25,643 bases of DNA, taken from the NCBI GenBank assembly GCA_032718475.1, contig JAUCBJ010007172.1, positions 1-25,643 of the forward strand, read 5' to 3'. The notes under the pieces are model-generated. The model saw only the letters and a program-made list of their open reading frames with translations. It ran no database searches and was not told where the DNA came from. A program made the position numbers and the translations under genes. Below are positions 9,201-17,188 of this stretch, one piece after another. This stretch comes from Nemertoderma westbladi (lineage: Eukaryota > Xenacoelomorpha > Nemertodermatida > Nemertodermatidae). Each line of letters starts with the position of its first letter. Position 1 is the stretch's first letter.

Positions 9201-10549
9201 GTGATACCGCTCCCATAATATCCGAAAAGGTCCATGCTATTAAAGACCTTCCCGCTTATAAAGTGTCGGATAGGTTTCTGACTGAGAAGATCAGTTACCA
9301 AGAGCATGAGGATACCAATAAGCAGATACTGAGACTCCTGCAATGCTACGAAGATTCCGATAAGTATTTCCTGTTGTTGAGAAATCCACAGATGCGCTTA
9401 AGGGATCGTTTCTCTAGCACGATGATAGATGGGTTAATACGTGTCGGAGGGAGATTAACTAATGCTCCATTGTCTTTTGACACTAAGTTTCCCATACTCA
9501 TTAGAAGTCTTGAAATACAAATCAAGATGATTGTAGATGTTCACAGTAGGCTTTACCATGCTGGTAGAGAACGAGTTCTTAGCGAAATTCGAACTCGCTA
9601 TTATTTCCATAAACCCCGTAGAGCTCTGAACCAAGTTCTTAGGAACTGTATACCCTGTAGGAAAGCATTCAGTAGGCCTTTAACACAGCGAGAGGCAAAA
9701 TTACCTAGGGAACGAGTAAGCTTCTATGAACCACCCTTTACTAATACTGGTGTGGATTTATTTGGCCCTATTGAAGTATATCGTGCTAAGATTATAGTCA
9801 AGCGATGGTGTGTCATCTTTGTCTGTATGACTTGTAGAGCGATCCATCTAGATATGGTGAACGATCTATCTACCAACAGCTTCATACTGAGTTTACGCCG
9901 ACAGATCGCTCGTTTTGGAACTAGCAACACGATGAGATCCGACAAGGGAATAAACTTCATTGGCGCCAATAATGAGATCAAAGCTTACGTGAAAGATTGG
10001 AACCAAAGACAGGTGGACGATCAGCTAAGGGTAACAGCATCTAGCTGGACCTTCAACGCCGCCGACGCCCCTTGGTGGGGAGGAAGTTGGGAGAGATTAA
10101 TACGGAGCGTGAAGACCGCATTTCACTTTATAGTGCCGTGCCACGCGTATCTCACTGACGAACTTTTGCGGACGTTAATGGAAGAAATCGCCGCCTATCT
10201 TAACGAGAGACCGCTTATGCCAGTCTCATCGAGTCCCGACTCCCTAGAAGCGCTAACACCCGCACATTTCCTACTAAAGAAACCTGTAGCCATGCTCCCG
10301 CAATCAGAAATCACGGACGGAGACGAATACTGCCGACAAACTTGGCAACTTATGCAGTTATTATCCCGTCGTTTCGCTGACCATTTTGAAAAACATTATC
10401 TTCCTACGCTACAACTTCGAACAAAGTGGTTTCGCAGCAAGAAAACGTCAGTGCTGGAGACATGGTCCTTATCGTGGAATCAGATCTTCCACGTAAGCGG
10501 TGGCAGACAGGTCGTATCATCGAGACTCATATATCCGATGATGGTTTAG
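6257..10549 (+). CDS. pol: BEL/Pao retrotransposon Pol polyprotein
   Basis: 1430 codons with the BEL/Pao domain order. The aspartic protease has DSG at residues 43-45. The reverse transcriptase has the motif A Asp in SDIEGMFLQV (D459) and YMDD at 538-541. The RNase H/Peptidase_A17 region has E759, WTDA (D789) and NPADIASRG (D835), but the first catalytic position, normally Asp in FCDAS, reads FGVAS (V718). The integrase has an HHCC-like region (VHSRLYHAG, then CIPC), followed by D1167 (GVDLFGP), D1229 (RSDKG) and E1279 (GGSWERL). The protein makes cDNA from element RNA and inserts it in the genome. It shares frame with gag across a single TGA. The last residues after about 1393 are out of frame; the true C-terminal DUF5641 reading lies in the overlapping frame to 10827. 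Confidence 0.95.
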   Translation: MTIPGRQPSWKAPTSYVSIREFPVVQLRVHGLGKSLIVNALLDSGSTGTFIDKELAEDIFAGQPKFRTKLNLSGIMQVWKSTVATDYYVGALSTPQDELGEHSVRSVKMVAIKNFATSQVEPYNWDEDHFTQQHDIPRFNTDYPGVQILIGQNAHEALETLEKWPARPQPLQTYAGRMRVGWYFTGPSRRTLTERLPNERIHQVSEWEEEISEGETTTEGTPYSSDNDDINQLYDEENAIDLLTENKTWLNQVNLCHLIDQHGGQFTYNDELNKVIDRYNNKIRDEPAVRFFTQEAVESNSYDKALSVEEDRAKQIQETTTRYLKDEGRYEIGLPFRRQEPNFINNRPLAEKRIAQLHRRLTANVPAREMYKTQLKKFINKGYAERVPEETPITERTYYLTHYVPKPGKPNEVRVVFDGSTIYMGQSLNSELLPGPNLLQSLLGILLRLWQYSIAFASDIEGMFLQVNALDRDRDSLRFLWWPEGDLNRKPVEYWMTIQAFGIISSPSNACSVVHTTADDNRDAFSKAVIDNIKRDIYMDDNLKSLPSVEEAIDVAKGTVECLQHGGFRLTKFTSNSHEFLESIPVEDRGVKDLDLIKDDLPETKTLGLKWDTERDILFFQLKQRDNPVRTKRICLSILSTYFDPLGFISPVILVARSLVQQMWLENHLWDDPLKGELLKKWMKWEDSLPSIENFTISRSYFGHVLPTYSYQLHVFGVASDMGIGIVAYLRVETPDGIKVALVASKALINNKLRVPRAELKAALYATAMGRNVTEQIDYPLEKTVYWTDALLVLEYITNEVCQFSVFVTNRVAIILSRSNVDQWRHCPGTINPADIASRGATPPELIDTPDWLGGPDFLSKEVDEWPPHLTTAEIRQAKGAEKVKPKTRTSKSKLFKPVIDLSVLHISRDNAVDLNSPTTNKSVIEIRERDWKSGTPDVSQGLSPLLQRAINHYSSWNRLCKAVVYLKRCFHHHYSRKKIASDTAPIISEKVHAIKDLPAYKVSDRFLTEKISYQEHEDTNKQILRLLQCYEDSDKYFLLLRNPQMRLRDRFSSTMIDGLIRVGGRLTNAPLSFDTKFPILIRSLEIQIKMIVDVHSRLYHAGRERVLSEIRTRYYFHKPRRALNQVLRNCIPCRKAFSRPLTQREAKLPRERVSFYEPPFTNTGVDLFGPIEVYRAKIIVKRWCVIFVCMTCRAIHLDMVNDLSTNSFILSLRRQIARFGTSNTMRSDKGINFIGANNEIKAYVKDWNQRQVDDQLRVTASSWTFNAADAPWWGGSWERLIRSVKTAFHFIVPCHAYLTDELLRTLMEEIAAYLNERPLMPVSSSPDSLEALTPAHFLLKKPVAMLPQSEITDGDEYCRQTWQLMQLLSRRFADHFEKHYLPTLQLRTKWFRSKKTSVLETWSLSWNQIFHVSGGRQVVSSRLIYPMMV

Positions 10550-10827
10550 TGCGATTGGTAGAACTCGTCGCCATGCGACGTAACTTTAAGAAACCTGGAA
10601 TTGTATTCGAAACACAACAACTCAATCGCCCAGTTGGTCGTTTATGTTTACTGGAAAGAAACCGAGAACTATCCGAAAACTATGGAAGGCAAGATACTCT
10701 TCCCACGACCACCTCCCTAATCCAACAAACATCTATGGACTATGATATTTTTATTATTATTTTTATATTTATGTATGTATTATTACGTAATTTTATTATT
10801 ATAATCGTTTTCTTTAATTTTATTTAG
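10426..10827 (+). pseudogene. Pol C-terminal DUF5641 domain, frameshifted
   Basis: From about 10440 this frame reads NVSAGDMVLIVESDLPRKRW and ends near RPVGRLCLLE. This is the DUF5641 domain that closes BEL/Pao Pol after the integrase. It is one base out of frame with the main pol reading, and the break lies within about 10436-10447 in a short A-rich stretch. A one-base deletion in this copy or an assembly error explains it best. After about 10660 the frame continues into AT-rich DNA and ends with some 27 hydrophobic residues. These resemble a membrane segment but are probably untranslated sequence read through. Confidence 0.85.
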
Positions 10828-11239
10828 TAGAATATTATTTTAGCGATTATTCAGTAGATTAGTGCAATATATATTCGTGTTTATTACTTAATTACTTAGC
10901 ATTATACATTTCGTTTAACGGCGAGAAACAATTCATTTTCTCTTTCCTTACTGTCCGTATCATATTATAAATACGTGACTACAGTAAGATGAAATGTCCG
11001 TACTTATTAAAGTACAACATACCGCCCCTACTATATTCAAGTATTATTGGTAAGTAGAGTATTAGGAATGCAAAGTTCAGATCCTCGTGTCTTGGCTAAA
11101 CCAAGCTCTGGGTAGACCTTGGAAACGACTTGCCTCTTCTCACTGACATTGCTTCTTGCAATATTGCTCTCATACCGTATATTAAATAATACATTTAGTA
11201 GAATGATGTCCATTTAACAGTAGCGTTAAAACGCAAAAT

Positions 11240-11620
11240 AAATCTGTTAAACCCTTTGACCATCTGAAATTCTAGTCGATTAAGATATCGCGGCACCCAC
11301 CGATATACTTGAAAGACAAAATTCTAGAATCAGTGGTTAACGTCCCCAGACATGTTCTGGAATAAATCGGTGCCCATCTTAAATATTAAATATTTAATAA
11401 ATATTTATAAAATCTATTAAAACAAATGTTATAATAGAGTAAATGCTGACAAATAAACTCTAAAGAGGTGTAAACCAAAAATCTGTTAAAATTTAGATCC
11501 TTTAAATTTCTAGTCGATTAAGATATCATAGCACTTACCGATACTCTTAAAAAGACAAAATTCCTAGAATTAAGGATCCTAGTCCCCAGACATGCTCTGG
11601 AATAAAATTGTGTCTATTTT
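11240..11620. repeat. Diverged direct duplication, about 240-bp period
   Basis: Copy A (about 11241-11380) and copy B (about 11480-11620) share an ordered set of blocks: ATCTGTTAAA, TTCTAGTCGATTAAGATATC, ACCGATA, AAGACAAAATTC, GTCCCCAGACATG and TCTGGAATAAA. I estimate three quarters of positions match. Each copy ends in an AATAAA hexamer and has a CCAGA..TCTGG dyad just before it. It could be an old LTR-internal duplication or two units of a satellite. Confidence 0.85.
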
Positions 11621-12299
11621 AGTGTCAAATAATAAAATTTACGGGAATAAATTTTAAATTCATATCCTCTCATGAATTTGATAAATTGTCATTTTATACA
11701 ATTTATAACATTCCCAAAATTCCATTAATTAATAGATCATGGGAGCGGAGATTCACCCTATTAAGTATATTAGTGTGCGAGAATCTCCAATGTATAGTCA
11801 ATAGCCGATAAAATTCATAAAATCATGTATAAAGGGGATTATTGACAATTAAAGAATTACTATTAAATAGCATCCCAGATCTGTATGCATGAGAATTACC
11901 CTAATTCTACTGCTAGCTTTCCATAATGTCACCATAGCAACAACCACGCTAGAATTAGAAGCGAGTTAAAAGAACAATAGAAAGCTTGCCCCATTGAATA
12001 GCATACGGAATAAATAACAAACACCCTGCTAGTATCCAGGGATACATAACAATAACGTGGCATTCTGGAAGGCACTTGACTAACGGACAAATGGCCCGAA
12101 TGTGTACAATTTGTGACAGGTGTGTGGAATTTGTGCTTTTATAGGTGAATGTTACTACTAAAGTGTGTTTACAGTAGCGAGTCGCAGTTGTGAAAGTTAC
12201 CCTGCCTCTGTAGCAAGAATCTGAAGTAATTCTAAGCCCTTGGGACGGACAGTGGAGTGACTCGCGCTGGGTATTGTTGTCGTTGTGTAGCTACTACAT

Positions 12300-12317
12300 T
12301 GGCGAGAGGCACAGCGA
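12300..12317 (+). promoter_or_regulatory. Possible LTR end and primer-binding site
   Basis: The sequence CTACTACA ends at 12298 and is followed by TGGCGAGAGGCACAGCGA. Many LTR retrotransposons have an LTR ending in CA followed within a few bases by TGG, the complement of a tRNA CCA end; several BEL-type sites begin TGGCGA. A TATA-like TTTATAG lies at about 12138. The matching 3' LTR was not found and the tRNA cannot be named. If right, the ORF at 12434 would be the first gene of a second LTR element. Confidence 0.25.
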
Positions 12318-12433
12318 CGACAGTACATCAGCGCTGAGGATCTTGCGCTGTCCGGGGGCATTGAGGGGGAGGCAGCGACGACCGCTAGCCTATATATCAT
12401 TAATTATAATATTGATAAACTCATATAGCAGCT

Positions 12434-13861
12434 ATGACTGAGTTGATAGAAGATGATCTTGGTATCAGGGAGCGATATACCCTACCATTGCAAGCGTTTG
12501 TTGATAGTTTAATAAGCGGCGACGCTAGTCAACCTACTACGGAGGACGATGGCCGTTATATCGAACCGCCAATGTCAAAGGAACAGCTCACGCGTGAATT
12601 GGACTATAGAAAATTCACCGCTTGCTATACGCATCGTAATGGTACGTATATGGACTTCTTAACTACTGGTCATCCTATCGATTTACACGATACGGACGAT
12701 GTAGACACCGAAAGGGAAATGATCCTATTTAAATATCATACCCAGCGGAGTTGGAACGATAAACTGAGAATCGAACATGAGAATTCTATTCGAAACCGAC
12801 TTGAAAGAGAAGACGTGGAAGAACCGGATAAACGCAGTGACTTCAACGAATATTTGGAATTCTTGAGAGAAACATATCTCAATGTAGCCAGTCAACAAAA
12901 TCTAGAAACTCGATATCCTCAAGGTATACATCATAACCCTATGATAGAACTCAAACGACTCTATTTCACTATGATGTATTTTACCGCCGATCGACCGCTA
13001 TCTGTTGTACCGGATAGCTTCGAACAGAAGGAGGAATATTGTAAAACTGGAGAAAGATCACCCGCATTTCCCCTACAAGACGTGCGTCTTTGGTATTATT
13101 GCGATGAATGCCCTAGACCCAACCAACAAACGGAAAGACATAAACATCCGCGGAGACGTTGCGCTAAACACAGTTTTACTCGCTATACTTACAGGAGTTT
13201 CGAGCGAAACTTGTTCGACGTATCATCCACGCTCGCTCGACTCAAACGATCCTTAAATAAACCTATGATCAGAGTTCCGGAATACTCGGTCAGACCTCCC
13301 CATTCCCTGGTGAGACCTCAGACTCTTGATCCTAATAGTATGACGGATCCTCCTGAACTGTACTCATTGTTCAAAGATCTAGTGTTACCCAAGCAATTAG
13401 TCGATGGCACTCCGGTTGTGTGCTCCCTAGACATTCGCCCATCCTACCTAACCGGATTGGGACGCGGACATCTAATATCGCCGTTCAACCCGTATAATCG
13501 TCCTGGTTTAACCCCGACACAACTCGTCACCGAGGTGGAGGAGAGCGTTGTACGAAACGCGTTAGATGCTATTCGACAAAAGATCGGAAAAGGAACCTAC
13601 GATTGTTTAGATAAACGTAAATTGCAGCAGCAAGTCCAAGCGGTAAAGGAGTTTACGCTCCTCCTTACCCCAGTTCGATCGGGAAATCCAGAATCTCGAG
13701 GAAGACATCGAACTTGGACGAACCTACTCTCTGCAAGAGTTTTTGGACGAACGCTTCCAACGACAAGCGGAGGAAAATCAGCTCGAGGAGAAGCATATCC
13801 AACTGGACGAGAGAGAAGAAGCAGCTTTAGCCCAACCAGAAGCTCAAATCCTTATGACTGA
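12434..13861 (+). CDS. Uncharacterised protein, intact N-terminal part
   Basis: Starts at ATG 12434 and is open for 475 codons, of which the first about 412 appear to be the true reading. I do not recognise the family. The protein is charged, soluble-looking, with no signal peptide or membrane segment. A Cys/His cluster at about residues 224-246 (CDEC, then RHKH, then RRRCAKH) could bind one zinc. A proline-rich stretch follows at 280-330. Codons are CpG-containing and like those of the BEL pol, unlike the AT-rich flanks. After about 13670 the protein-like reading moves to another frame, so the last 60 codons of this ORF (Arg/Ser/Gly-rich) are probably out-of-frame. It may be the first ORF of an LTR element (see 12300), a capsid-like protein or a domesticated gene. 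No function can be assigned. Confidence 0.7.
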   Translation: MTELIEDDLGIRERYTLPLQAFVDSLISGDASQPTTEDDGRYIEPPMSKEQLTRELDYRKFTACYTHRNGTYMDFLTTGHPIDLHDTDDVDTEREMILFKYHTQRSWNDKLRIEHENSIRNRLEREDVEEPDKRSDFNEYLEFLRETYLNVASQQNLETRYPQGIHHNPMIELKRLYFTMMYFTADRPLSVVPDSFEQKEEYCKTGERSPAFPLQDVRLWYYCDECPRPNQQTERHKHPRRRCAKHSFTRYTYRSFERNLFDVSSTLARLKRSLNKPMIRVPEYSVRPPHSLVRPQTLDPNSMTDPPELYSLFKDLVLPKQLVDGTPVVCSLDIRPSYLTGLGRGHLISPFNPYNRPGLTPTQLVTEVEESVVRNALDAIRQKIGKGTYDCLDKRKLQQQVQAVKEFTLLLTPVRSGNPESRGRHRTWTNLLSARVFGRTLPTTSGGKSARGEAYPTGRERRSSFSPTRSSNPYD

Positions 13862-14643
13862 TCTCTATTCCAAAACCATCATTCATCCCTCGATGGTTCC
13901 CCATTTCGGAGACAAACTCTTCGCCACGGTACAACCCCAACTGGTTGATATCAACTAAGATCTAGAGATCTTATCGCTGACGCTCCTATGTTACAACGTC
14001 CGCCAATCGAGGCCGCTCGTGTCAACAGTATACCCGTTGAACCTCCGGACAATCGAGCAGATCTTGTCCGTCGTATGGTACATAAAGTCAACCTACGCGC
14101 TAGACCTTTACCGGACTCGTTTTATGGGATCAAAGACCATCCTTATTATGTCAATTTAACTCAATATTATATGGTGAAACCGGAAGATCCTACGCACAGT
14201 TTAAGGTTTCTACCATTGATAAATCCCGCGGTGACTTGTTCATAAACTCGCATCCAGAGTTACAAGAAGTTCATAGACAACCATATGAATAAATAACCAG
14301 AGAACGCGAGTTGGAAAGAACCATCAAACCGAGGAAATTTCTCACTACTCACGGTCCACCTACCGCTCTCGTGCAAACGACCCGTCAGGGACCAGTAAGA
14401 GCTGCTGTCCTGAAGCGTGCTCTAAAGGTTGTTCGACCTCGTTCCACTGAGGTTGATATCGATCAACCAGGTACCTCGACCGGTGGATACACCAACCGTA
14501 ACCCTAAACCTTCCGATGCAATTGTATTGCACCCCTCACCCAGGAGTTATAGCCCTCCTAGTAAAGTGGCTCGCCCCAAAGAGAAAAGGACTCTTGCTAG
14601 CCTCAAAAAACTTCGTAAACGTCGTTCACGTAAGAAGGACTAA
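13671..14643 (+). pseudogene. Broken C-terminal part of the 12434 protein
   Basis: The protein-like reading continues in three frames. Frame 3 runs 13671-13958 and includes a coiled-coil-like, Glu/Gln-rich segment (FLDERFQRQAEENQLEEKH). Frame 2 resumes from about 13949 to 14245 (QLRSRDLIADAPMLQRPPIE). Frame 1 takes over from about 14218, has one TAA at 14290-14292, and runs to the final stop after 14640, ending in a very basic tail (LKKLRKRRSRKKD). The switch points are near 13670 (a CCCC run), 13950 and 14215. The pieces join in order without large gaps, so I read them as one gene of more than 700 codons with three indels and one nonsense codon. Introns, programmed shifting or assembly error remain possible. 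Confidence 0.6.
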
Positions 14644-14720
14644 TAGTTTAGAGTATTTTTATATTTTAGAAACTGTGATTTTTTTATATTTTATAGACTT
14701 AAATCCCATTTTCTGGGAGC

Positions 14721-14818
14721 GGTGTAAAAGCTTTTGCGGACATAACAAGTCATTTTTCCCGCAATGCACAGTGTAGGGGCTTTTGCGGACATAACAAGTC
14801 ATTTTTCCCGCAATGCGC
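14721..14818. repeat. 49-bp tandem duplication
   Basis: Two units, 14721-14769 and 14770-14818, are almost identical; a 38-bp core from GCTTTTGCGGACATAACAAG to the terminal CGCAATGC is perfectly repeated. Such enhancer-like duplications are common in LTR U3 regions, but other origins are possible. Each unit contains TTTCCCGC. Confidence 0.95.
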
Positions 14819-14932
14819 AGAATACTCTAAAATAGCCCTGAATTTGTCCAACTACGTGAAGGGAAGGAATCAGAGCCCAGATGACGAAATCTATCTTTGT
14901 GGACGTGGAATCTCTTTGTTCGTCCAACCAAT
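14755..14932. promoter_or_regulatory. Paired E2F-like sites and a CCAAT box
   Basis: TTTCCCGC, matching the E2F consensus TTTSSCGC, occurs at 14755-14762 and 14804-14811, one per 49-bp unit. AACCAATCAG, matching the NF-Y CCAAT-box consensus, spans 14926-14935. The surroundings are less AT-rich than the flanks. The combination resembles promoters of cell-cycle genes or an LTR promoter. No TATA box or exon lies close downstream, so the target is unknown. Confidence 0.35.
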
Positions 14933-15436
14933 CAGAGCGATTGCCCCTTATGTCTGACAGAGGCCTATGGAAACCCGCGCAATGCATTACGGTCTTTGTT
15001 TTACCTTTTTCTGAGCACCAGAACCGGCTTGGAATTTTCTGTACTTCTGTTGTGGAAGTTTCAGACTTTGGCCTAAACATCAGATGGCTTTGATTATAGG
15101 AACGTAAATCTATTATCCGACATACTGACCTGGATCACTTAACCGAACTTACGAACTCACCTGACTGCCTGACTTTCATAACTGCATAAGTAACACATAC
15201 TGACTGTTCACCGCATTATTTTACTTCTGTTATTAATTGTTGTGATATTAATGGATATTGCTGTTATATTTGGAGAATACCGATAAATAATCATAAAACC
15301 CCCAATCTTCTTGATTACTTAAGGTAAGAGGAACAGGTTACCGGTAGCAACTGCGACTTAAATTATAGGCCTAGTGGTTTTTGTGTGAATTAAATGCTAT
15401 TTCATAATCCCTACGTGTGTCAGTTGCAATCCTCCT

Positions 15437-15529
15437 TATATATGATCAAATTCAGTGACAGTCGGCAGATTAGTGCGCAGTCGTGTGAAGTAGTGTGAAG
15501 TCGTGTGAAGTAGTGTGAAAGATAATAAA
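15437..15529 (+). promoter_or_regulatory. TATA box, 20-bp repeat and poly(A) signal module
   Basis: TATATAT (15437-15443) is followed by an initiator-like TTCAGTG (15451), then by two copies of a 20-bp unit TCGTGTGAAGTAGTGTGAAG (15481-15520), then AATAAA at 15524-15529 with GT-rich sequence beyond. A TATA box only about 85 bp ahead of a poly(A) signal is how the U3-R part of an LTR is organised. Matching LTR ends or a second copy were not found. Confidence 0.3.
15481..15520. repeat. 20-bp unit repeated twice
   Basis: TCGTGTGAAGTAGTGTGAAG occurs twice head to tail, with one difference at the last base. It can also be read as four 10-bp subunits T(C/A)GTGTGAAG. Confidence 0.9.
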
Positions 15530-15738
15530 GCATCTCCTAAAGAATGCGCTATTTACGAAACTCTGTGGCCATCTAGTTGTGATTAGTATAAGTCATAACT
15601 CTGTTTTTATACTTAAAGCGCCACGTCCTAAAGGAACTGTTAATATTTCCCCAAAAGTAAATATATTTGTCAGAGATTATATAGTAACGATCAATCGAAT
15701 AATACAGTAGGTCTACACCGCAATCACTATCAAAGCAT

Positions 15739-15793
15739 CCGAATCCAGTCTCCCAAAACCGTGGGTGAATGATCGCGCACAGACTGGCTTCGG
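15739..15793. repeat. Imperfect inverted repeat
   Basis: CCGAATCCAGTCT (15739-15751) pairs with AGACTGGCTTCGG (15781-15793) with one mismatch, around a 29-base loop that itself contains CCCA..TGGG. It could fold as a hairpin in RNA or be the trace of a small palindromic insertion. Confidence 0.55.
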
Positions 15794-16670
15794 CTGATGT
15801 AACTTTAGCACACTAGTTAATTGTTAAAGACTAGGGTCGATTTATTAATAAGAGGACAACTAAAATTGGCAGGTTAAACTGCTAAAGGTCTAAAAGCGCG
15901 AACACTGCTACAGTACAATTGATAGAAAGTAATAAAAATGATGTGCCTATTTACAGTCCAAACCTGTAATTGACTGAGGTTTGAATAAGATAAAACAATT
16001 TAAGTCTAGCACAGCACATGCTATAGTAGTAGGGAAAACACCCGAATTAAAAAAAATATCAATTTTAGATCCACTATAAGTTATTTATTATTTCGCACTT
16101 TATTTGTACTGTGCAAAACTCAATAATCCTTCATACACTACCGCTAATAGTGGGCTATGGATTTCCCTCGTCTTTTGCCAACAAATTTTGTTAATCGCTT
16201 TCCACCAACCGTTTTTTGCATGACCAATTCCTTTTCGCCAACCGGTTTTTTTCATGAAGTATGCAGGGTAAACGCCATGCTTTTACCATAGTGGAATTAA
16301 ATAAACGGGTGCCATAATACTATAATTTGACACACCATAAGTCAGATAATAATTAAAATTATAACACTGTTTTCTAAAAGAATTTATCGCTTACCTTGTT
16401 AAACCCACTCCCATATATCTTCCTACTCTTCCATCGCCACATTTCACGCCTCTTCCATCATCTCATCCCCCCAATCTTCAAACAATTATTCCTCAAACTT
16501 GGACATTCTTTCTTGCTCATCCTCTAAGTACTTCTCCATTACAATCACTCCTCACTCAGTTCTCGGATTCATGAATCTTTCTATCCGGTCTAAGAAAAAT
16601 ATAAATTTCGATTTTATAATCATTTTCTAATACTGTAATATACAAATGTATTTACCGGTACTGAAGGGTG

Positions 16671-17188
16671 GGGCTCAACCGAATATTCGGATTCTTATCC
16701 GGATTCGGTCGAATATGGTATATTCGACTCCGGTTCCGTTCGGGCTCAATCCGGCATAATATTTGCCATATTTTTACCGTATGTATTTTTTGATTTTCAG
16801 TGTATTTCAATGGAAAATTAACCTAACACAACCTGACAACTGCTAGAAATGAATATTTTTTAGTTATAATTATCAATTGCCGGTAGGCCTATCAGATTAT
16901 AATTTTTGTTACTGCCAGAGCAGCAAGGTAATTGAATCTTAGCAAAGGTGGACCACTCTGCCGCTTACAGGCTTATGTATGATTACAGGATTATTTCATT
17001 TAAAAAGTGTGAGAGGTTTTTGGACCTACAGCACCTACAGACCAAGACCTAACCCTACATTCTGACATTACCGTCCGGTCCGTGGACTGACAGACTGGGG
17101 TACTGGAATAGGCTACTGCAAATGCAGATTACATTTGCTTCGGATTCGGATCCAGCAAGATTTCACATTCCAGCATTCGGTCGAGCCC
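16671..17188. mobile_element. hAT-like MITE bounded by inverted repeats
   Basis: GGGCTCAACCGAAT (16671-16684) and ATTCGGTCGAGCCC (17175-17188) are inverted repeats with one mismatch. Both ends carry nearby copies of CGGATTCGG, and the left end has a palindrome CCGAATATTCGG (16679-16690) and a hairpin GTCGAATAT/ATATTCGAC (16708-16728). Termini of the type AGGGCTCGACCGA with clustered subterminal motifs are typical of hAT-family MITEs. It is about 518 bp and has no coding capacity. A clean 8-bp target duplication was not seen; a related TACTGA(A/G)GGGT(G/A)GGGCT lies at both sides. Confidence 0.5.

Larger units (their letters stand above)
10828..12433. other. AT-rich non-coding DNA between pol and next ORF
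   Basis: No gene seen. The 3' LTR of the BEL element would be expected here, but no matching copy was found upstream of gag and no clear polypurine tract is visible. Contents include the 240-bp direct duplication at 11240-11620, perfect short inverted repeats at 11747-11788 (8-bp arms) and 11892-11908 (7-bp arms), and the possible LTR end at 12298. Confidence 0.55.
14819..16670. other. Non-coding region between the 49-bp repeat and the hAT-like element
   Basis: No gene supported. Open frames at 14799-15093 overlap on both strands and have no domain. Items seen: the TATA/poly(A) module at 15437-15529, an inverted repeat at 15739-15793, and a loose duplication of CCAACCG(G)TTTTTT..CATGA near 16204-16257. 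Confidence 0.5.

Noticed and set aside
10740-10827. Transmembrane tail or env-like segment after pol
   Set aside because: The hydrophobic residues come from AT-rich sequence after DUF5641 has ended; no other envelope feature.
13005-13256. 83-codon plus frame inside the 12434 ORF
   Set aside because: Alternative frame of an intact longer reading; no support.
14799-15093. Overlapping frames of 93 (minus) and 70 (plus) codons
   Set aside because: Antisense to each other, begin in the 49-bp repeat, and lack domains.
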